Origin: Anaspis maculata
Taxonomy: Eukaryota; Arthropoda; Insecta; Coleoptera; Scraptiidae
Reading direction: 5' to 3'
Assembly (NCBI GenBank): GCA_949128115.1
Contig: OX421961.1
Location: 84,613,277-84,677,276, forward strand
Length of the DNA: 64,000 bases
The notes under the pieces are model-generated. The model made no database searches, was not told where the DNA came from, and saw only the letters and a program-made list of their open reading frames with translations. Positions 1 through 12,006 of the stretch are shown here, one piece after another (the first letter of the stretch is position 1; each line of letters opens with the position of its first letter). A program made the translations under genes and the position numbers.

Positions 1-138
1 AAAACTGTCCAACATTCCTTCAATTCGTTTTAATTTTTGTCCCGTCGGCGTCGCACGTTTGTATGCAGTTAACTACAGGGGAATGAAGAGGCCGATGTGT
101 GTGCTAAAGAAGCCCGCACATCCAGTCACTCCATCACA

Positions 139-770
139 CTGTCACGAGCGGCGATTCCTGTGCATTCTGGTAAACACGCGATCTTTCTAGACTCTTTCAT
201 TGCGTTGCAGTGTATAAATGCGGAGCTCTGGACATTTCTAGAGTATACGTGATGGCTTGGCATTGAAATACATCGGGAGACTCTAACGCTCGATTAAGAC
301 ACATCTGTCCATTTGGCGGCGGCGTCGGCTCTATAGCACGGCAGAATTATACGCGAAATGTGTAAGATTTTCCAGGAGTCGAGCGAAATCGTATGCTGGC
401 TCACTGTGGAATCTGCTGGAAAACGCATGGATCGAAAGGCGATCGATGGAAAGGCATCAATCGTCGGCTCGCAGTTAGTTATGAATTGGAAGAGATCGAG
501 TGCGAAACAAGCGAAGTAGTCTCAACGATATTTCCAAGCGTGAATAATTGTTAGCGTGTATTTGTTGTAGTACGGTTGCGGCCATAATAAAGTGGACGAC
601 AGTGTCAACGAGTTGGCTTGCTGTCATGCGACCTTCGGGCCAGAATCCTAAAAAAAACTGTCAACTGTCGTTCACTTTAAAAAGGCCGCAACGGTACGCA
701 GTAATAAACATTGTGTGTTTTAAAACGATAGGCTCAATTATAATCGAACCCGTACGCGAAATACGTAACA
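139..770 (+). mobile_element. Solo LTR of a retrovirus-like retrotransposon, copy A
   Basis: The stretch opens with TGTCACGAGCGGCGAT and closes with GCGAAATACGTAACA, so it has the TG...CA frame of an LTR. It can be aligned by eye along most of its length with the cleaner copy at 18226-18748: shared blocks include the AGCGGCGAT start, ACACATCTGTCCATTT, GTGCGAAACAAGCGAAGTA and CGAACCCGTACGCGAAATA. It is about 110 bp longer than that copy. The flanks are ACAC on the left and ATAC on the right, a one-mismatch 4-bp target duplication. No internal gag or pol sequence lies on either side, so it is a solo LTR left by LTR-LTR recombination (inference). The open frame at 548-778 is inside the LTR and is not a gene. 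Confidence 0.75.
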
Positions 771-838
771 ATACATAACAGATACCTACTGAATGATGCA
801 AAGCGTTGTTTTCACTTTCAAGTAACTGCTCTCTGGCA

Positions 839-1161
839 GAGTATTATACTTTTGAAAAAATTTCTTTTTTTCGACGGAATCAGAAACTATATTGAAAAAT
901 AACTGACCCGTATTTTTTTATTCAGCCAAAAATCGTATCGTTTGGCCGCAATAAATAAACGAAATTCCTATATTCTGCCTATTTCTGACGTCATTTACAC
1001 AGGCAGTATAGACGGTGACTCGCTGTGACGTCAGAACTAGTTGATGTTATTTATTTATTGCGCCCAAACGGTACGGTTTTTGACTGAATAAAAAAACACG
1101 GGTCAATTATTTTTCTATGTAGTTTCCATTTCAATCAAAAAATTTTTTTGGTATAATACTC
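839..1161. repeat. Hairpin MITE with about 120-bp inverted arms
   Basis: The left arm beginning GAGTATTATAC (839) pairs with the right arm ending GTATAATACTC (1161). Matching interior blocks include CTGACCCGT...TTTTTTTATTCAG and the GCAATAAATAA segment next to the loop. The loop carries two TGACGTCA/GTGACGTCA-type sites (about 986 and 1026), the cAMP-response-element core. No coding potential is seen. The structure is that of a non-autonomous inverted-repeat element; its superfamily cannot be told because the target duplication is unclear. Confidence 0.6.
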
Positions 1162-1473
1162 CATTGGAATTACATTGACGGTTCATTACGAATGATGAAA
1201 ATCCTCCCCCGTCAACTCACTTCCTTTGTCAAATGATCGTTTAGTTTGCTTGTTCCAAGTAAATCGTGCAGACACTTCATACAGGGTGAAGTAGAAAATA
1301 ATTGTTGAAAAATCGTTAATCTTGAACCATAACTGATGGATGTGTGTAAATCAGGATATTGATGACGGATTTTATGCTCATGAAAGTGCTGCAAACAGTT
1401 TTGAAATATCTTGGGGCGTTTCCGAAATACGCAGGAAAAAGTGTTTCTTTTTTCAATAAATCAGTTGTTTTTT

Positions 1474-2821
1474 GAGATATCGAGCTGCAACTTGATATTC
1501 CGACAAAGAATCATATTTTTAATAAAGCGTGGTGTGAGGACATCGACAAAGCCTGCTAGGTTCAAAACTAAGATCTTCAACTTTTTTTCCATCGAGAGCG
1601 CCATCTTCAAATTGCCCTTCGTGAAATTGTTGAAAAAAGAACAGGTGACGACTTTGTTGGACACATACGATCGTTTTATAACGAGAAAACCAGGTACTGA
1701 ATTGCGCCAATGACCTCTTCGCCGAAGAAACGTTATCAAGTTCGTTTTTCTTGATTTCTCTTCACTTACGTCACACTCATGACCAAATGAAACTTTGGAT
1801 CGATGAGATCTTTGCGATATTATAATCCACATTATTTTGTGAAGTCAGTCACTAAATTTCATTATCATCAGCCAAGTGAAGTTCTTTTGGCAAACATTTG
1901 AACAAAAACTTTGCTTCGATTTTTGTGAAAAAGACAAAAGCGGTATAGGGTCACGTCCGTCGACCCCTCAAACCCGATTGAAAAAAATCCGTTACCAAAA
2001 ATGCTATCAATTGATACTGGAAGAGCTCGGAGGAATGTGTTCTGTAGTTTGAACTAAACCGAAATGGATTGTTACATCCTTGTTCTGCAGGAGGGACGTC
2101 AGAAATGTTGCTACAGCTCATATTTGAAACGTTTTTTGTTAAATATGGCCAGAAACGCTTCAAAGATGAGCTGTAGCCACATTTTTGACGCCCTCGTTGA
2201 CGCCTCTTTTGCAGAACTAGGATGGGACAATCCATTTCGGTTTAACTTCAAGCTACAGAACACATTTCTCCGAACTCTTTCAGTATCAATTGGTAGCATT
2301 TTTTGTAACAGATTGTCTTCAATCGGGTTTGAGGGGACGACGTGACTGTCGTTTTTGCCTCTTTCACAAAAATCGAAGCCAACTTTTTTTCAACTGTTTG
2401 CCAAAGGAACACCATTTGGCTGATGATGATGAAATTTAGTAACAAGCTTCGCTTCACAAAATGATGTGGATTATAATATCGCAAACATGTCATCGATCCA
2501 CAGTTCAATTTGGTCATGACTGTCACGTGAGTGGAAAGAAATTAAGAAAAACGAACTTGATGAAGTTTCTTCGGCGAAGAGGTCATTGGCGCAATTCAGG
2601 ACCTTATTTTTCACTATAAAACGATCGTGTGTGTATAACAAAGTCGTCACCTGTTGTTTTTCCAACAAATTCCACGACGGGCAATTTGAAGATGGCGATC
2701 ACGATGGAAAAAAGTTGAAGATCCTAGTATTTATTCTAGCAGGCTTTATCGATATCCCTACATCGCATTTCATCAAAAACATGATTGTTTGGCGGAATAT
2801 CAAGTTGCAGCTCGATATCTC
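1474..2821. repeat. 1.35-kb foldback palindrome
   Basis: The left half from GAGATATCGAGCTGCAACTT (1474) reads as the reverse complement of the right half down to 2821, with the centre near 2148. Matching landmarks are GCCTGCTAG (1551 and inverted near 2740), CAATGACCTCTTCGCCGAAG (about 1707 and inverted near 2580) and CTCAAACCCGATTGAA (about 1968 and inverted near 2320). The arms differ by scattered substitutions and small indels. Overlapping open frames of 60-120 codons occur on both strands in both arms, as expected when a palindrome is read in both directions, so none is called a gene. A TACAGGGTG-like motif lies upstream at 1279. Confidence 0.75.
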
Positions 2822-2866
2822 CAAAAGAAATTAGAAATTATAATTTCAATTATTTATTTTTCAATT

Positions 2867-3058
2867 TCTAGTTGTTGGCACAAACTGAAGGAACAAAAAC
2901 GCATTTATAAAAGAGCTTGGAAAGCTGAACAAGATAAAGAAATCAAAAGTAGGGCATTTCATGAAGAAAAACATTCACGCACTCGCACTCATGCAGGACC
3001 CTGTATATACTTTAAGGAATCTGATGTTAGATATTGTCATGATTGCTGCCAACTTTGA
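2867..3058 (+). other. Unassigned exon-like open frame
   Basis: Just outside the palindrome, a polypyrimidine tract followed by TTTCTAG (about 2870) resembles a 3' splice site. The frame after it reads lysine- and arginine-rich helix-like protein (WHKLKEQKRIYKRAWKAEQ), and AAAAGTAGGG (about 2946) could be a 5' splice site. Read through, it ends with a Cys/His cluster (YCHDCCQL) at 3058. I do not recognise the family. It could be one exon of an unseen gene, a decayed gene piece, or chance. Confidence 0.2.
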
Positions 3059-3684
3059 TAAATTTCCTGCCACAGACAGGTCTTGTAGAAGTGGAGAGTC
3101 CATGCATTTCTGCAGATCCCCATCATTATGTCGTCTTGAGGGCCTATCAACAAAGTTCGTTGAGATGATCTGGCTGCTCTGAGTCGGCGGTACTTACGTT
3201 TATTTTAATTATTAACAGCAACAGCACTCACGATTGTCGTGCTGCTTTAGCTCGACCATTGTAGACACCGCTCTACGTGATCTCGCCAATTATTGCATAT
3301 AATTGCAGACCGCATACTATCGAAAACGGTAACTGGGCTGGTATAGTGTTGCAATTTTTGTTAGACAAATCGATCTACAGATGCTTACCACAATAGTGGG
3401 CGAGGATGTTACAATACCATTTACGCAAAACATTATTTCAACGAAATTGTGATCATACTTCACGATTGGTTGAATGGGTCCAAAAAAGACAACCAGGCAT
3501 ATTCTAAGGGGATAATTTGTTTTAAACTGTTCTTGAGGGACCCGTATTCCTGCAGGTTGTTATGGATAGGTATATTGTATACTTACCCATGCGAAAAAAT
3601 AAAACCTATAGTTATGATACTCATGCCGGATTGCAAGTATTGCAACAACGTGTTATCAAATTTCAGTTCGGTACCAAACATGGG

Positions 3685-3709
3685 ATAATAATAATAATAA
3701 TAATAATAT
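3685..3709. repeat. (TAA)n microsatellite
   Basis: Eight uninterrupted ATA/TAA trinucleotides. Reading frames across it on the minus strand give a poly-Tyr run, which is an artefact of the repeat. Confidence 0.95.
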
Positions 3710-3851
3710 GTGTTTATTCGTCTTTCGTTGGCATTTATGAACATTTTAAAAGAAATGTGATGCGCTTTAGAATTGTATTGTATTGACAAATAAATTTGAT
3801 AACAAAAAAGCATAGATAAAAGAAAAGAAACAGAAAAAAACGAAAATAGAT

Positions 3852-3895
<44 letters not shown>

Positions 3896-3897
3896 CC
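3852..3897. repeat. (ACA)n microsatellite
   Basis: About fifteen perfect ACA units. The opposite strand reads as poly-Cys in one frame, which explains the spurious 143-codon frame covering 3583-4014. Confidence 0.95.
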
Positions 3898-5340
3898 ATA
3901 ACAGTAGATATCAGATTGAGGTTGAAAATACAATACAGGGTGTTTCAGGGATGATAGCAAAAAATTTGACTGTGAGTAGATCTCGTCAAAATATGATGAA
4001 AACCTATATACCATTTTGCAAAGTTCAAAGTTAAGACGAAGATGCAGCCCTCCAAAGTTTTTTTTTGAAGTTGGTTTTTGGATTTCACAGTTAGGGTGGG
4101 TTAGGGCAAGGGGGCTTAATATAGAAATTCGGCAATGTATGTTTTTGATGTCCTTCTAGATATAAAAATCGACCTGTTTTTGCTCGAGGACTTTTTCGCT
4201 AGGAATCGGGAGTTATTGCAGGTGGATAGTTTTCAAATGATCACCCGGTATGCATGATGTACAGGGTGACAATGGAAGGGGCAAATTTCAGGTTTTGAAA
4301 AAATAAGTCGCAGAATTTCCTAAAGGCAACATTTTTGGAAAGCGTACAATTATATCCCGAAATGGTTTTGGGTTTTTGATAGTATTTTGTTTTTTCAAAG
4401 TTATTGATTTTTTTGTGATTTATTTATTTATGAATTAGGCTTCAAAGAAGCATCTTATAATGGGACAAATTGGTTACTATAGCAAACTTGCCACTGGTCC
4501 ATTTCGAACCACCCGCGACGTCCTGTTACCCTGTTCTGAAACCATTTTTATGTTGAATGTGAGAATCAAGTATTAACATGCGGAAAATCATCAGGAAAAA
4601 CAGAAAGAGGTGCAAACTGAAAGAAGTTGAGAAGAAAAAGGTTAGAGGTACTCAAATTCAGCATAGAACTTCGTTAGAAACATCAACAACTACAAGATAT
4701 CATCAGTTAGGATACAAAGCAAAATAAAACAATAAAATATTTCAACAGCATAACGCCCTGAAACGGCGCTCTGCTTCTTGCAGCACGCTATACAATCAAT
4801 CTTCATTTTCTAATAGAAAATCATTAACCACAAGCAATTAATAATTGTATTGGATTATTAGAGTAATAAAATTGGTCAATTAATCAATCACAAATTAAAA
4901 ATATCACTTGTTATTCATAAATCATGAATTTTTGTCGTATAGGTAACCTCATACCATTCCTGTACGTACAGGTATTTCTGCGTACGAAAGAAAACTATGA
5001 AGAGTCTTGGATCGGCGGCTTTCACTGGTGAGTTTGTGAGTTTTGAGCTGAGAGTGTCGAGTAAGTAGAAGAGTTTTTTTTTCTTCAATTTTAATTGGAT
5101 TTTTGTAAAAATCTAGATATATATTGCCGCATATTTGAATTGATGTCTAATAAAATCCCTAACTGTTGCATGAAGTGAGTTCAAGACACATTTTTGCTCT
5201 TTATTAATATGCTTAGAGATCTCTGTGCCAATGAAAATCCAGTAGAATATTGAGCAATAGGACCAAAAATTATTCTGAAAGTAATTTTAGCTCGCAGACA
5301 TAACTATTAAAATGAAATTGAATAATAAAATTTTCACGAT
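3898..5340. other. Non-genic stretch with TACAGGGTG-headed repeat pieces
   Basis: TACAGGGTG occurs at about 3936 and 4259, each heading an unpaired repeat segment. The block after 3936 (GCCCTCCAAAGTT, about 4050) resembles the one after 63358 (GTCCTCCAAAGTT, about 63473). No gene or RNA is recognised up to 5340. An ATG followed by ten codons and a GTGAGT donor-like site at 4997-5030 is too short to call. Confidence 0.5.
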
Positions 5341-6100
5341 TATTACATACAACGCCCTTGATTATCAGAAAAAAAGTTGATATAAATCTGTTCACAAGTT
5401 AGAAAGTTATAAATTTGCAGTTTTCCATTAGGAACCAAATTATGTGGAAAGAAAAGCGAGTGAGGCAGTCAGACGCATTGGTACATTACATTGATGAAGG
5501 TGAACAATCTGAAACTGGCACCACATTTGCAGGAAATTGGAGATTTTGGAAATTTGAATTTTCCGGAAAAACCTCAAATCTTTTTCCGAATCATTTTATT
5601 ATGAAGATCGCCAATTATACTGTTTTACATTTTTAATAACAGGGAAATTCCCGGGAAATTGGAAAAAAATTATTGGAAAATATTCAAAGAGCCAGTTACC
5701 TCTTGTTTAAAAAAAGTGGTGAAAATCTGTTCACGGGATAAAAAGTTGGAAAATTTGAAGTTTTTCCAGAGATGAAAACTCGGAAACCGTGGGTCCGATT
5801 TCGAAAATTTTCCCTCCAAAAATTAATTCAAACTTTTCTCCAACTTTCATTCTCAGCATGTCTACACCTAAAATGAATATTTCGTGGAGCTCACCGCATG
5901 TCAAAGTTTGCATTGGAGTTTTTTCAAATTAACGGAATATGCTAATTTCATTTTGAAAAAGTAACTCCCGGAAAAGTTGAAAAATTTTTGTAAAAGGTTC
6001 AAGAAAAAGTTGCAGTTACCTGTTGTTCAAAAAGGAAATGGTGAAAACCGGTTCACAGGATAAAAAATCGGTTGTGCTAGGCCAAACCTTTTCCGACTAA
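5341..6100. repeat. Degenerate tandem repeats, period about 320-340 bp
   Basis: The block GGTGAAAATCTGTTCAC...GGATAAAAAGTTGG at about 5719 recurs as GGTGAAAACCGGTTCACAGGATAAAAAATCGG at about 6040, and a third, worse copy (AAATCTGTTCACAAGTTAG) lies at about 5384. Spacings are roughly 338 and 321 bp. Each block is preceded by AGTTACCT(C/G)TTGTT. Units are strongly diverged and no gene is seen. Confidence 0.45.
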
Positions 6101-7571
6101 ATCAGGAATGGCAGGTGATGAGTCAATTTGTATTGAAAAAACACTTCGCTAAATTAAAGGCAAATAAGTGAGTAGCTCTTCACGTTTTGAAGTTTGGAGT
6201 TACTGATAAGAAACACGTGACAAAGTTGAATTTTGGAAGGCTGTATGTATCTCCGAAATAAAGTCAAATTTTCCAGAGCCCTTTCATAGACGGATGGATA
6301 ACATGTATGTACATGTATTTGCGGTATCAAATTTTGTCGCATCCTGTAAATTGAGTCTGCTTTTTTCGAGGATAACCTGAGCGAAACAATAATTAGTGTA
6401 CCTTGTACCTACCTAAGAATATAAGGAGGGGTCTCCATTGGTCGAAAATTGCGCGGCATCAGCAAGAACTCTTGACTAAATTGTCAAGAATGCTGCGCTT
6501 ACTTATCCGTTACTTTTATTAATTTGGTGATTCGATCTCCTGATGCTATCATAGCTATTCGTAAGTATATTTAATGGGAGATAATTTATTGCCGGACGGT
6601 TTGACATTAGCTACTTTAGGAATTGCATCAGAGAAAAGGCAAACATCAGCCAACAGGAGATGAATAGAGGTCGGGCGTGTACGAGACCGGCAAGCACTGT
6701 TATTACGATCCTGCTGGAACCTTTGGTATAGTCGCATAAATCACTAACGGATTGTGCAGATCCTGCAACTAGAGCAATAATACATATCGATCGTGATTCG
6801 AAAAACTACCACAAACCCCGCTGTCAGAGTCCTAGGCTCGCTATAGCTTGGTACACATAGGTAGGTACGTGGGTACCTATCTACAAACACAAACCAAAGG
6901 CCGTATAATATGCGAGATTGGTAAAATGTCTAGGCATACGATAAGTACGAGATTTCCTCGACGACGCATTCGATTTCTGCATTTGTTGTTATAGATTACA
7001 AGCCGTAGCATGTTGTGCGGTTATTGCACAAGTGCAAAGTTTATGGAAATGCGAAAAAAGTTTTGTGGGAAACACCCGCGGGAAACAAGAAACAATCATA
7101 GAGAACGCGACCAATAAATGTACCAATTTCAGTGTTTTTATATGGGTAGGTACTTTTTATAGGTATGGATATTCTAGGGTATTGTATGCTAGGTGGATGT
7201 TCAGTTTCTTGCGTGCATTGTAAGCGAGCATAACAAATTGCATAAAATACATCGACATACCTGCATAAAAAATGCATGTCGATAGTTAGAGGGTCCCAGG
7301 ATCAAGAAGTATAAAGCTAATAACGTTCAACTTCCGAGGGACACTGAAATTCTAGAAATTCACTAGTAGGTACCTATAAAGTTTTATTTCCCACATTCCA
7401 CATTACACCGCCAAGTTTTTCTTTGAAATGGCCGAAATTGCGAAATTAGAGCACGTTCTAGGGGAACGATGTGTAATGTGTACAACTCATGAAAATGCGC
7501 TCATGAGACTCTACGCGTGAGGACTTTGCTACTAGTTAAATTTATCTTATGGTGTACTTCCAAAAATTAAA
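6101..7571. other. Unassigned AT-rich stretch
   Basis: Several TAGGTAGGTA/GTAGGTACCTAC-type strings lie between about 6400 and 7370. Short open frames lack family similarity, codon regularity or splice-site support. I see no feature here. Confidence 0.5.
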
Positions 7572-7573
7572 TA

Positions 7574-8096
7574 CAGTAATGTCTGGATAATCCGAACAGA
7601 AAGTTTGCAGACCCCATTCGGATTAGCAAAACGTTCGGATTATAGAATTCACACTAAATGATATCCATAATCCGAACGTGTTCAGTTTATAGATACCTTG
7701 CTCAACCATCAAAATGCTGCCAATATGCTTTAAAAAATATACAAATTATCCATGAAAGGTTCATTTCAAATTATTTCATTGAAGCGTACTGCCAGGGTAG
7801 CGTATGAACGTCCAGATTCCAATTGATGCAAAATATCAGCTTTTTGTTAAAGATCAACGTGACATGCTTCCGTGTTGAAGACATGGTTCAAATACAGCTT
7901 ACTAAAGCTGAGACTTATACAAGCTCGCATAAAATGTATGGTATTCTTTCGGAAGGCACGCACAAAGAAAAATTAATAACAGTTCGGATTGCAGGATACA
8001 GGGGTTCGGATTATAGATATCATTATACAGAATTGGGGTGTTCGGATTATAGAGTAGTTCGGATTATAGAGGGTTCGGATTATCCATACATTACTG
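7574..8096. mobile_element. pogo/Tigger-type MITE (Tc1/mariner superfamily)
   Basis: The termini are CAGTAATGTCTGGATAATCC on the left and the inverted GGATTATCCATACATTACTG on the right, immediately flanked by TA on both sides (7572-7573 and 8097-8098). CAGT(A)ATG plus GGATAATCCGAA is the characteristic terminus of pogo/Tigger elements, which duplicate TA on insertion. Subterminal GTTCGGATTATAGA blocks are repeated near both ends. At 523 bp it has no transposase; the open frame at 7823-8155 runs through the TIR and is not coding. Confidence 0.85.
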
Positions 8097-8159
8097 TACT
8101 ATTTGAAAAATTTTGTTCAATTGAAACGGTGGATCTTAAAAAAAAACTTAATTAAACAT

Positions 8160-9300
8160 AGGGTTTCACGAGACCAAGACCAAGACCAAGACCCGCTTGG
8201 TCTTGGTCTTGGTCTCGAAAATGTCTGAAAATCTGGTCTTGGTCTTGGTCTTGGTCTTGGTCTTGACAGCAAGAGTCTTGGTCTTGACGTGGAGGTCTTG
8301 GTCTTGGTCTCGAGTCTCGATTCCCCAATCCCCAAGTCCAAAATAAAAATACAACAACAAGAACAATAATTTAAAAAACTATTGCCTCGACTATTACGAA
8401 CCCTATCAAACTAAATTATTATTTTTTATCAACAATTTCCAAAGCTACAATGCCTTGAACGAATTTTAACTAGAACTCCAAGCGTCTCCAAGCGAAGATT
8501 AAGATGGAATTAGAAAATTTTTGTTTGTTCTTTAAATAAAACACAATACATAAACTTTGGATTCTTTGTATTTTTAAGAAACACCCTCAAACAAAGTAGT
8601 TTTGAAAACCCCCGCAAGTACCTACTATATGGGAAACAGAGAAAAGCAAAGAGGCTATGCCGGGTTGTAATTGTGGGTAGGTATACATATAGAAAACGAT
8701 GTATTTTTATTTGGGCTGGTTATTCAATACGTCCTACTAATTTGTTAGATTTTACTTTTATGACTTCACTTCAGGGCCTGGGGTAGGTATGTGTTGCCTG
8801 CCAAATGGAATAGTATCCCGTATTAGTAGGTACCATAAATCAAGCACTTTGTCACAACTATACACTATTTACGAGTTGAACCATAAAAACTGTTGAACTT
8901 AGCCACGGCACCTCGCGGCACCTCGCACATCCACAATAAATTACCTTCATGCAATAACTAATAATAAAAGTAAAAGTTCTAATCGAGGCAGTGTTCTTAA
9001 GTCAATCACATAATATTTAACATTCTTAAAAATGAACCCGACCACAGACTTGCATAATATGGTATATACTGTTGCTCGCATCTAGCTAGATTTTTTTTCT
9101 TTGAATTAGTCAAAATACGGAAAAAAAGTCGAGACTCGAGACCAAGACTTGAAAAGTCTTGGTCTTGGTCTTGGTCTTGGGGGCCAAGTCTTGGTCTTGG
9201 TCTCGACAATAAAATGATGGTCTTGGTCTTGGTCTTGGTCTTGAATTCGAGACCAAGACCAAGACCAAGACCAAGACCAAGGCCGGTCTCGTGAAACCCT
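8160..9300. mobile_element. Non-autonomous DNA element with GACCAA-hexamer termini and 10-bp target duplication
   Basis: The element starts AGGGTTTCACGAGACC and ends in the exact inverse GGTCTCGTGAAACCCT. It is bounded by AATTAAACAT on both sides (8150-8159 and 9301-9310), a perfect 10-bp direct repeat. Both ends continue inward as arrays of the hexamer GACCAA/TTGGTC in alternating orientation (8168-8310 and 9140-9290), so each end is internally repetitive and can pair with itself and with the other end. The 0.8-kb middle is AT-rich and noncoding. Long TIRs plus a 9-10-bp duplication resemble Mutator-like elements, while the AGGGTTTC tip is also reminiscent of hAT ends (normally 8 bp). The Arg-Pro-Arg repeat frames at both ends are artefacts of the hexamer. 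Confidence 0.8.
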
Positions 9301-9415
9301 AATTAAACATCTGGTAAATGAACACATCTGTCGCGATCTGGCATGTGAGACCTCTCATCCATAATAATAATTTCTATTTTCAAAATCCTGAATAAAAGTA
9401 AAGCATAATGAAAAC

Positions 9416-9725
9416 AAAATTACTCTTTCACTAAAAATTTCTCAATTACTTTCTGCATATTTCGTTTGCTGGATTTATGCATGTATCTAGAACGGTTCGC
9501 AAGATTCCTCGATGTAAAAGTTCATACCTACTGTGGCGTTAAATAAAGTACCGACTTTTGAAACTTTTTTTTTCAATCGTGATGCCGAACCAAATCTTTT
9601 TTGTGCCTATTCCCATCCGCAGATAATTAGCAATAACCTGCAAAGAACTCGATACCGTTACGACTTTTCCTTTAGGAGTTCAACTACAAGACGGACGGAC
9701 AGACGGGCTTCAAAGCGCGGCTGAT
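9416..9725 (+). mobile_element. Helitron-like (DINE-type) element fragment, 9.4-kb copy
   Basis: About 300 bp closely matches 62280-62580: shared blocks include CTTTCACTAAAAAT, CATGTATCTA(G/A)AACGGTTCG, AAGATTCCTCGATG and GGAGTTCAACTACAAGACGG. It ends in a short (GGAC/AGAC)n run at about 9691-9705 and GCTTCAAAGCGCGGCTGATGC. The final hairpin of the 62-kb copy (AGCGC...GCGCTAA) is missing here, so this copy is truncated at its 3' end. Confidence 0.65.
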
Positions 9726-10017
9726 GCATTCAAAAAAGTGAATTTACCACAGCGTTGCAGTGTCATTTTACTAACAGGGTGGGTGGAAATTGACAGACTT
9801 TTTTTTCTGATATTGTATAAGATTTTGTTTTAGGAGTCACACCTGCACAATTCATAAGAGCCCATTTGGCGCACTTCAGGCATCATACATCATACAGGCA
9901 TTTGTATTTTGCCTAAAGAATACATCACTGACTGTAGTGAAAAAACAGTTTGCCATTAAGACACAGTCTAAAATTAACATAAAATTGAGAAGAAATTCAA
10001 GTAAAACAATCATTATA

Positions 10018-11512
10018 CAGTACTCAACAATTGAAGTGGAACACCTGAAAATTTTGGTCAAATTGAAATGGTCGTATTTTCTCAAGAAAAAACCGAATTG
10101 CAATGAGTTTTTTTTCCTGGACAGCTAATGTCTTATACTCCAGCATGATATAATTGTTTCTTGATACAGGCTTGACATATTTTTTATACAGGGTGAAGTA
10201 GTGAGGTACTGCAAAAAATGTAAAGTTTGCACCTCTCCCGATCCGCGAAAACATTTTTTCGAATTTTTTCAACTCGTTCTAGAGAATCATTGGACCCATA
10301 CCTCAAAACGCTTTTTCGATTTCCCATCTATCTCCATTAATTACAGGGTGATCGCAAAAAAAGGATATTTTAGGCTTTCAATGATTACTTCTCTCATTGT
10401 TATCCGATTTTAAACATTTTTGGCTCATATTGAAGCTAAAACTTGAGGCGAGAATGTTGTAAGGTCGAAATTTATTGAAGACAACATTTCAGTATAAGGG
10501 GGCCTATCAAAAATGACCCGAATGCGAAACAGCTTCTGAATATCTGTTTGATGGAAGACAAAAACAAATTGAAACTTGTCCTCGAAGAATGCGCTGATTT
10601 GGACCATTTCAATCCGCTTTTTGCTTCAGTTGTCTGAAAAATGTCTGTGGTAGAATCAAAACTCAACTGCGTGTTTTCGCGAAAAAATCGCATCCTTCAT
10701 TTACCTGTAGGCGGCCGTAACCCAAGTTACACAATTCTAAACAATTACAATAATTCTCCTTGGTGGTGGAACACGTATACCTACCAGTTTTGAATTTTGT
10801 AACTTGGGTTACGGCCGCCTATACAGGTGAATAAGGGATGCGATTTTTCGCGAAAACACGCAGTCAAGTTTTGATTCTACCACAGACATTTCTTGGACAA
10901 CTGAAGCAGAAAGCGGATCGAAATGGTCCAAATTAGCGGATCCTTTGAGGACAAGTTTCAATTTGTTTTTGTCTTTCATCAAACAGATACTCGAAAGCTG
11001 TTTCGCATTCCGGTCACTTTTGATACGCCCCCTTATATTGAAATGTTGTCTTCAATAAGTTTTGACCTCACAACGTTCTCGCTTCAAGTTTCAGCTTCAC
11101 TATGAGCTAAAGATATTTAAAATCGGATAACAATGAGAGAAGTAATCATTGAAAGCTTAAAATATCCCTTTTTTGCGATCACCCTGTAATTAATGGAGAT
11201 AGATGGAAAATCGAAAAACTGTTTTGAGGTATGGGTCCAATGATTCTCTAGAACGAGTTGAAAAAATTTGAAAAAATGTTTTCGTGGATCGGGAGGGGTG
11301 CAAACTTTACATTTTTTGCAGTACATCACTACTTCACCCTGTATAAAAAATATGACAAGCCTGTATCAAGAAACAATTACATCATGCTGTAGCTTAAGAC
11401 ATGAGCTGTCCAGGAAAAAAAACTCATTGCAATTTGGCTTTTTCTTGAGAAAATACGACCATTTTAACTTGACCAAAATTTTCAGGTGTTCCACTTCAAT
11501 TGTTGAGCACTG
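10018..11512. repeat. 1.5-kb foldback element with TA target sites and concentric CAGGGTG pairs
   Basis: The left arm from CAGTACTCAACAATTGAAGT and the right arm ending ACTTCAATTGTTGAGCACTG are reverse complements over nearly the whole length, with a spacer of only about 60 bp around 10740-10800. TA flanks both ends (10016-10017, 11513-11514). Inside, the arms carry two further matched pairs of TA-CAGGGTG/CACCCTG-TA boundaries, at 10189/11341 and 10344/11186. CAGT tips with TA duplication suit Tc1/mariner (inference). Short open frames occur symmetrically on both strands and are mirror images of each other, not genes. Confidence 0.8.
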
Positions 11513-11514
11513 TA

Positions 11515-12006
11515 CATATACATGTTAAAAACTAATAACTAAGGTAAAATTATCAAATAACATTTTTTTTTTTAAATTTTTTGGAGGACCAAATAAATGA
11601 TTACGTAAGATAGATGTTGACGATTTGAGAATTTTTTATTTTTTAAAAATTTTCAAAATTTTTTAAATTTTTTCAACAAAAAAAAATTTCATTGCATTAG
11701 AGACATACATACCCTGCCAAGTTGATTCACTCATTAATCTGTTCTTCACGTTTTAGCTTTATACTTGGATACATTTGGCAATATCAGTATTGAAACGACT
11801 GAATAAATGAGTATCGCGAACCATGAAAAATCTTTTCTTACCTGTTTTCGATAAATATAATACGTTATAAAACCTGACCACCAAAATTCACGTTTCAGCC
11901 TTTTTTTGCTCACGCAGGATTACCATTTGGTGAGCTAGGTACTAACGCTAACCAACCTCTGTAACCAACGTTACGCGAGCTGTTTGAAACTCCGGAAAAT
12001 GAGGGT
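11515..12006. other. AT-rich spacer, no feature seen
   Basis: Long A/T runs (11550-11690), no repeat partner found in the window and no gene-like frame. Confidence 0.5.

Noticed and set aside
3583..4014. 143-codon minus-strand frame with poly-Cys and poly-Tyr
   Set aside because: It is produced by the (ACA)n and (TAA)n microsatellites.
4997..5030. ATG plus ten codons before a GTGAGT donor-like site
   Set aside because: Too short and without promoter, partner exon or family evidence.
8117..8366. Arg-Pro-rich and Lys-Thr-rich open frames (also 9006-9327)
   Set aside because: They are translations of the GACCAA hexamer arrays at the two ends of the element, not proteins.
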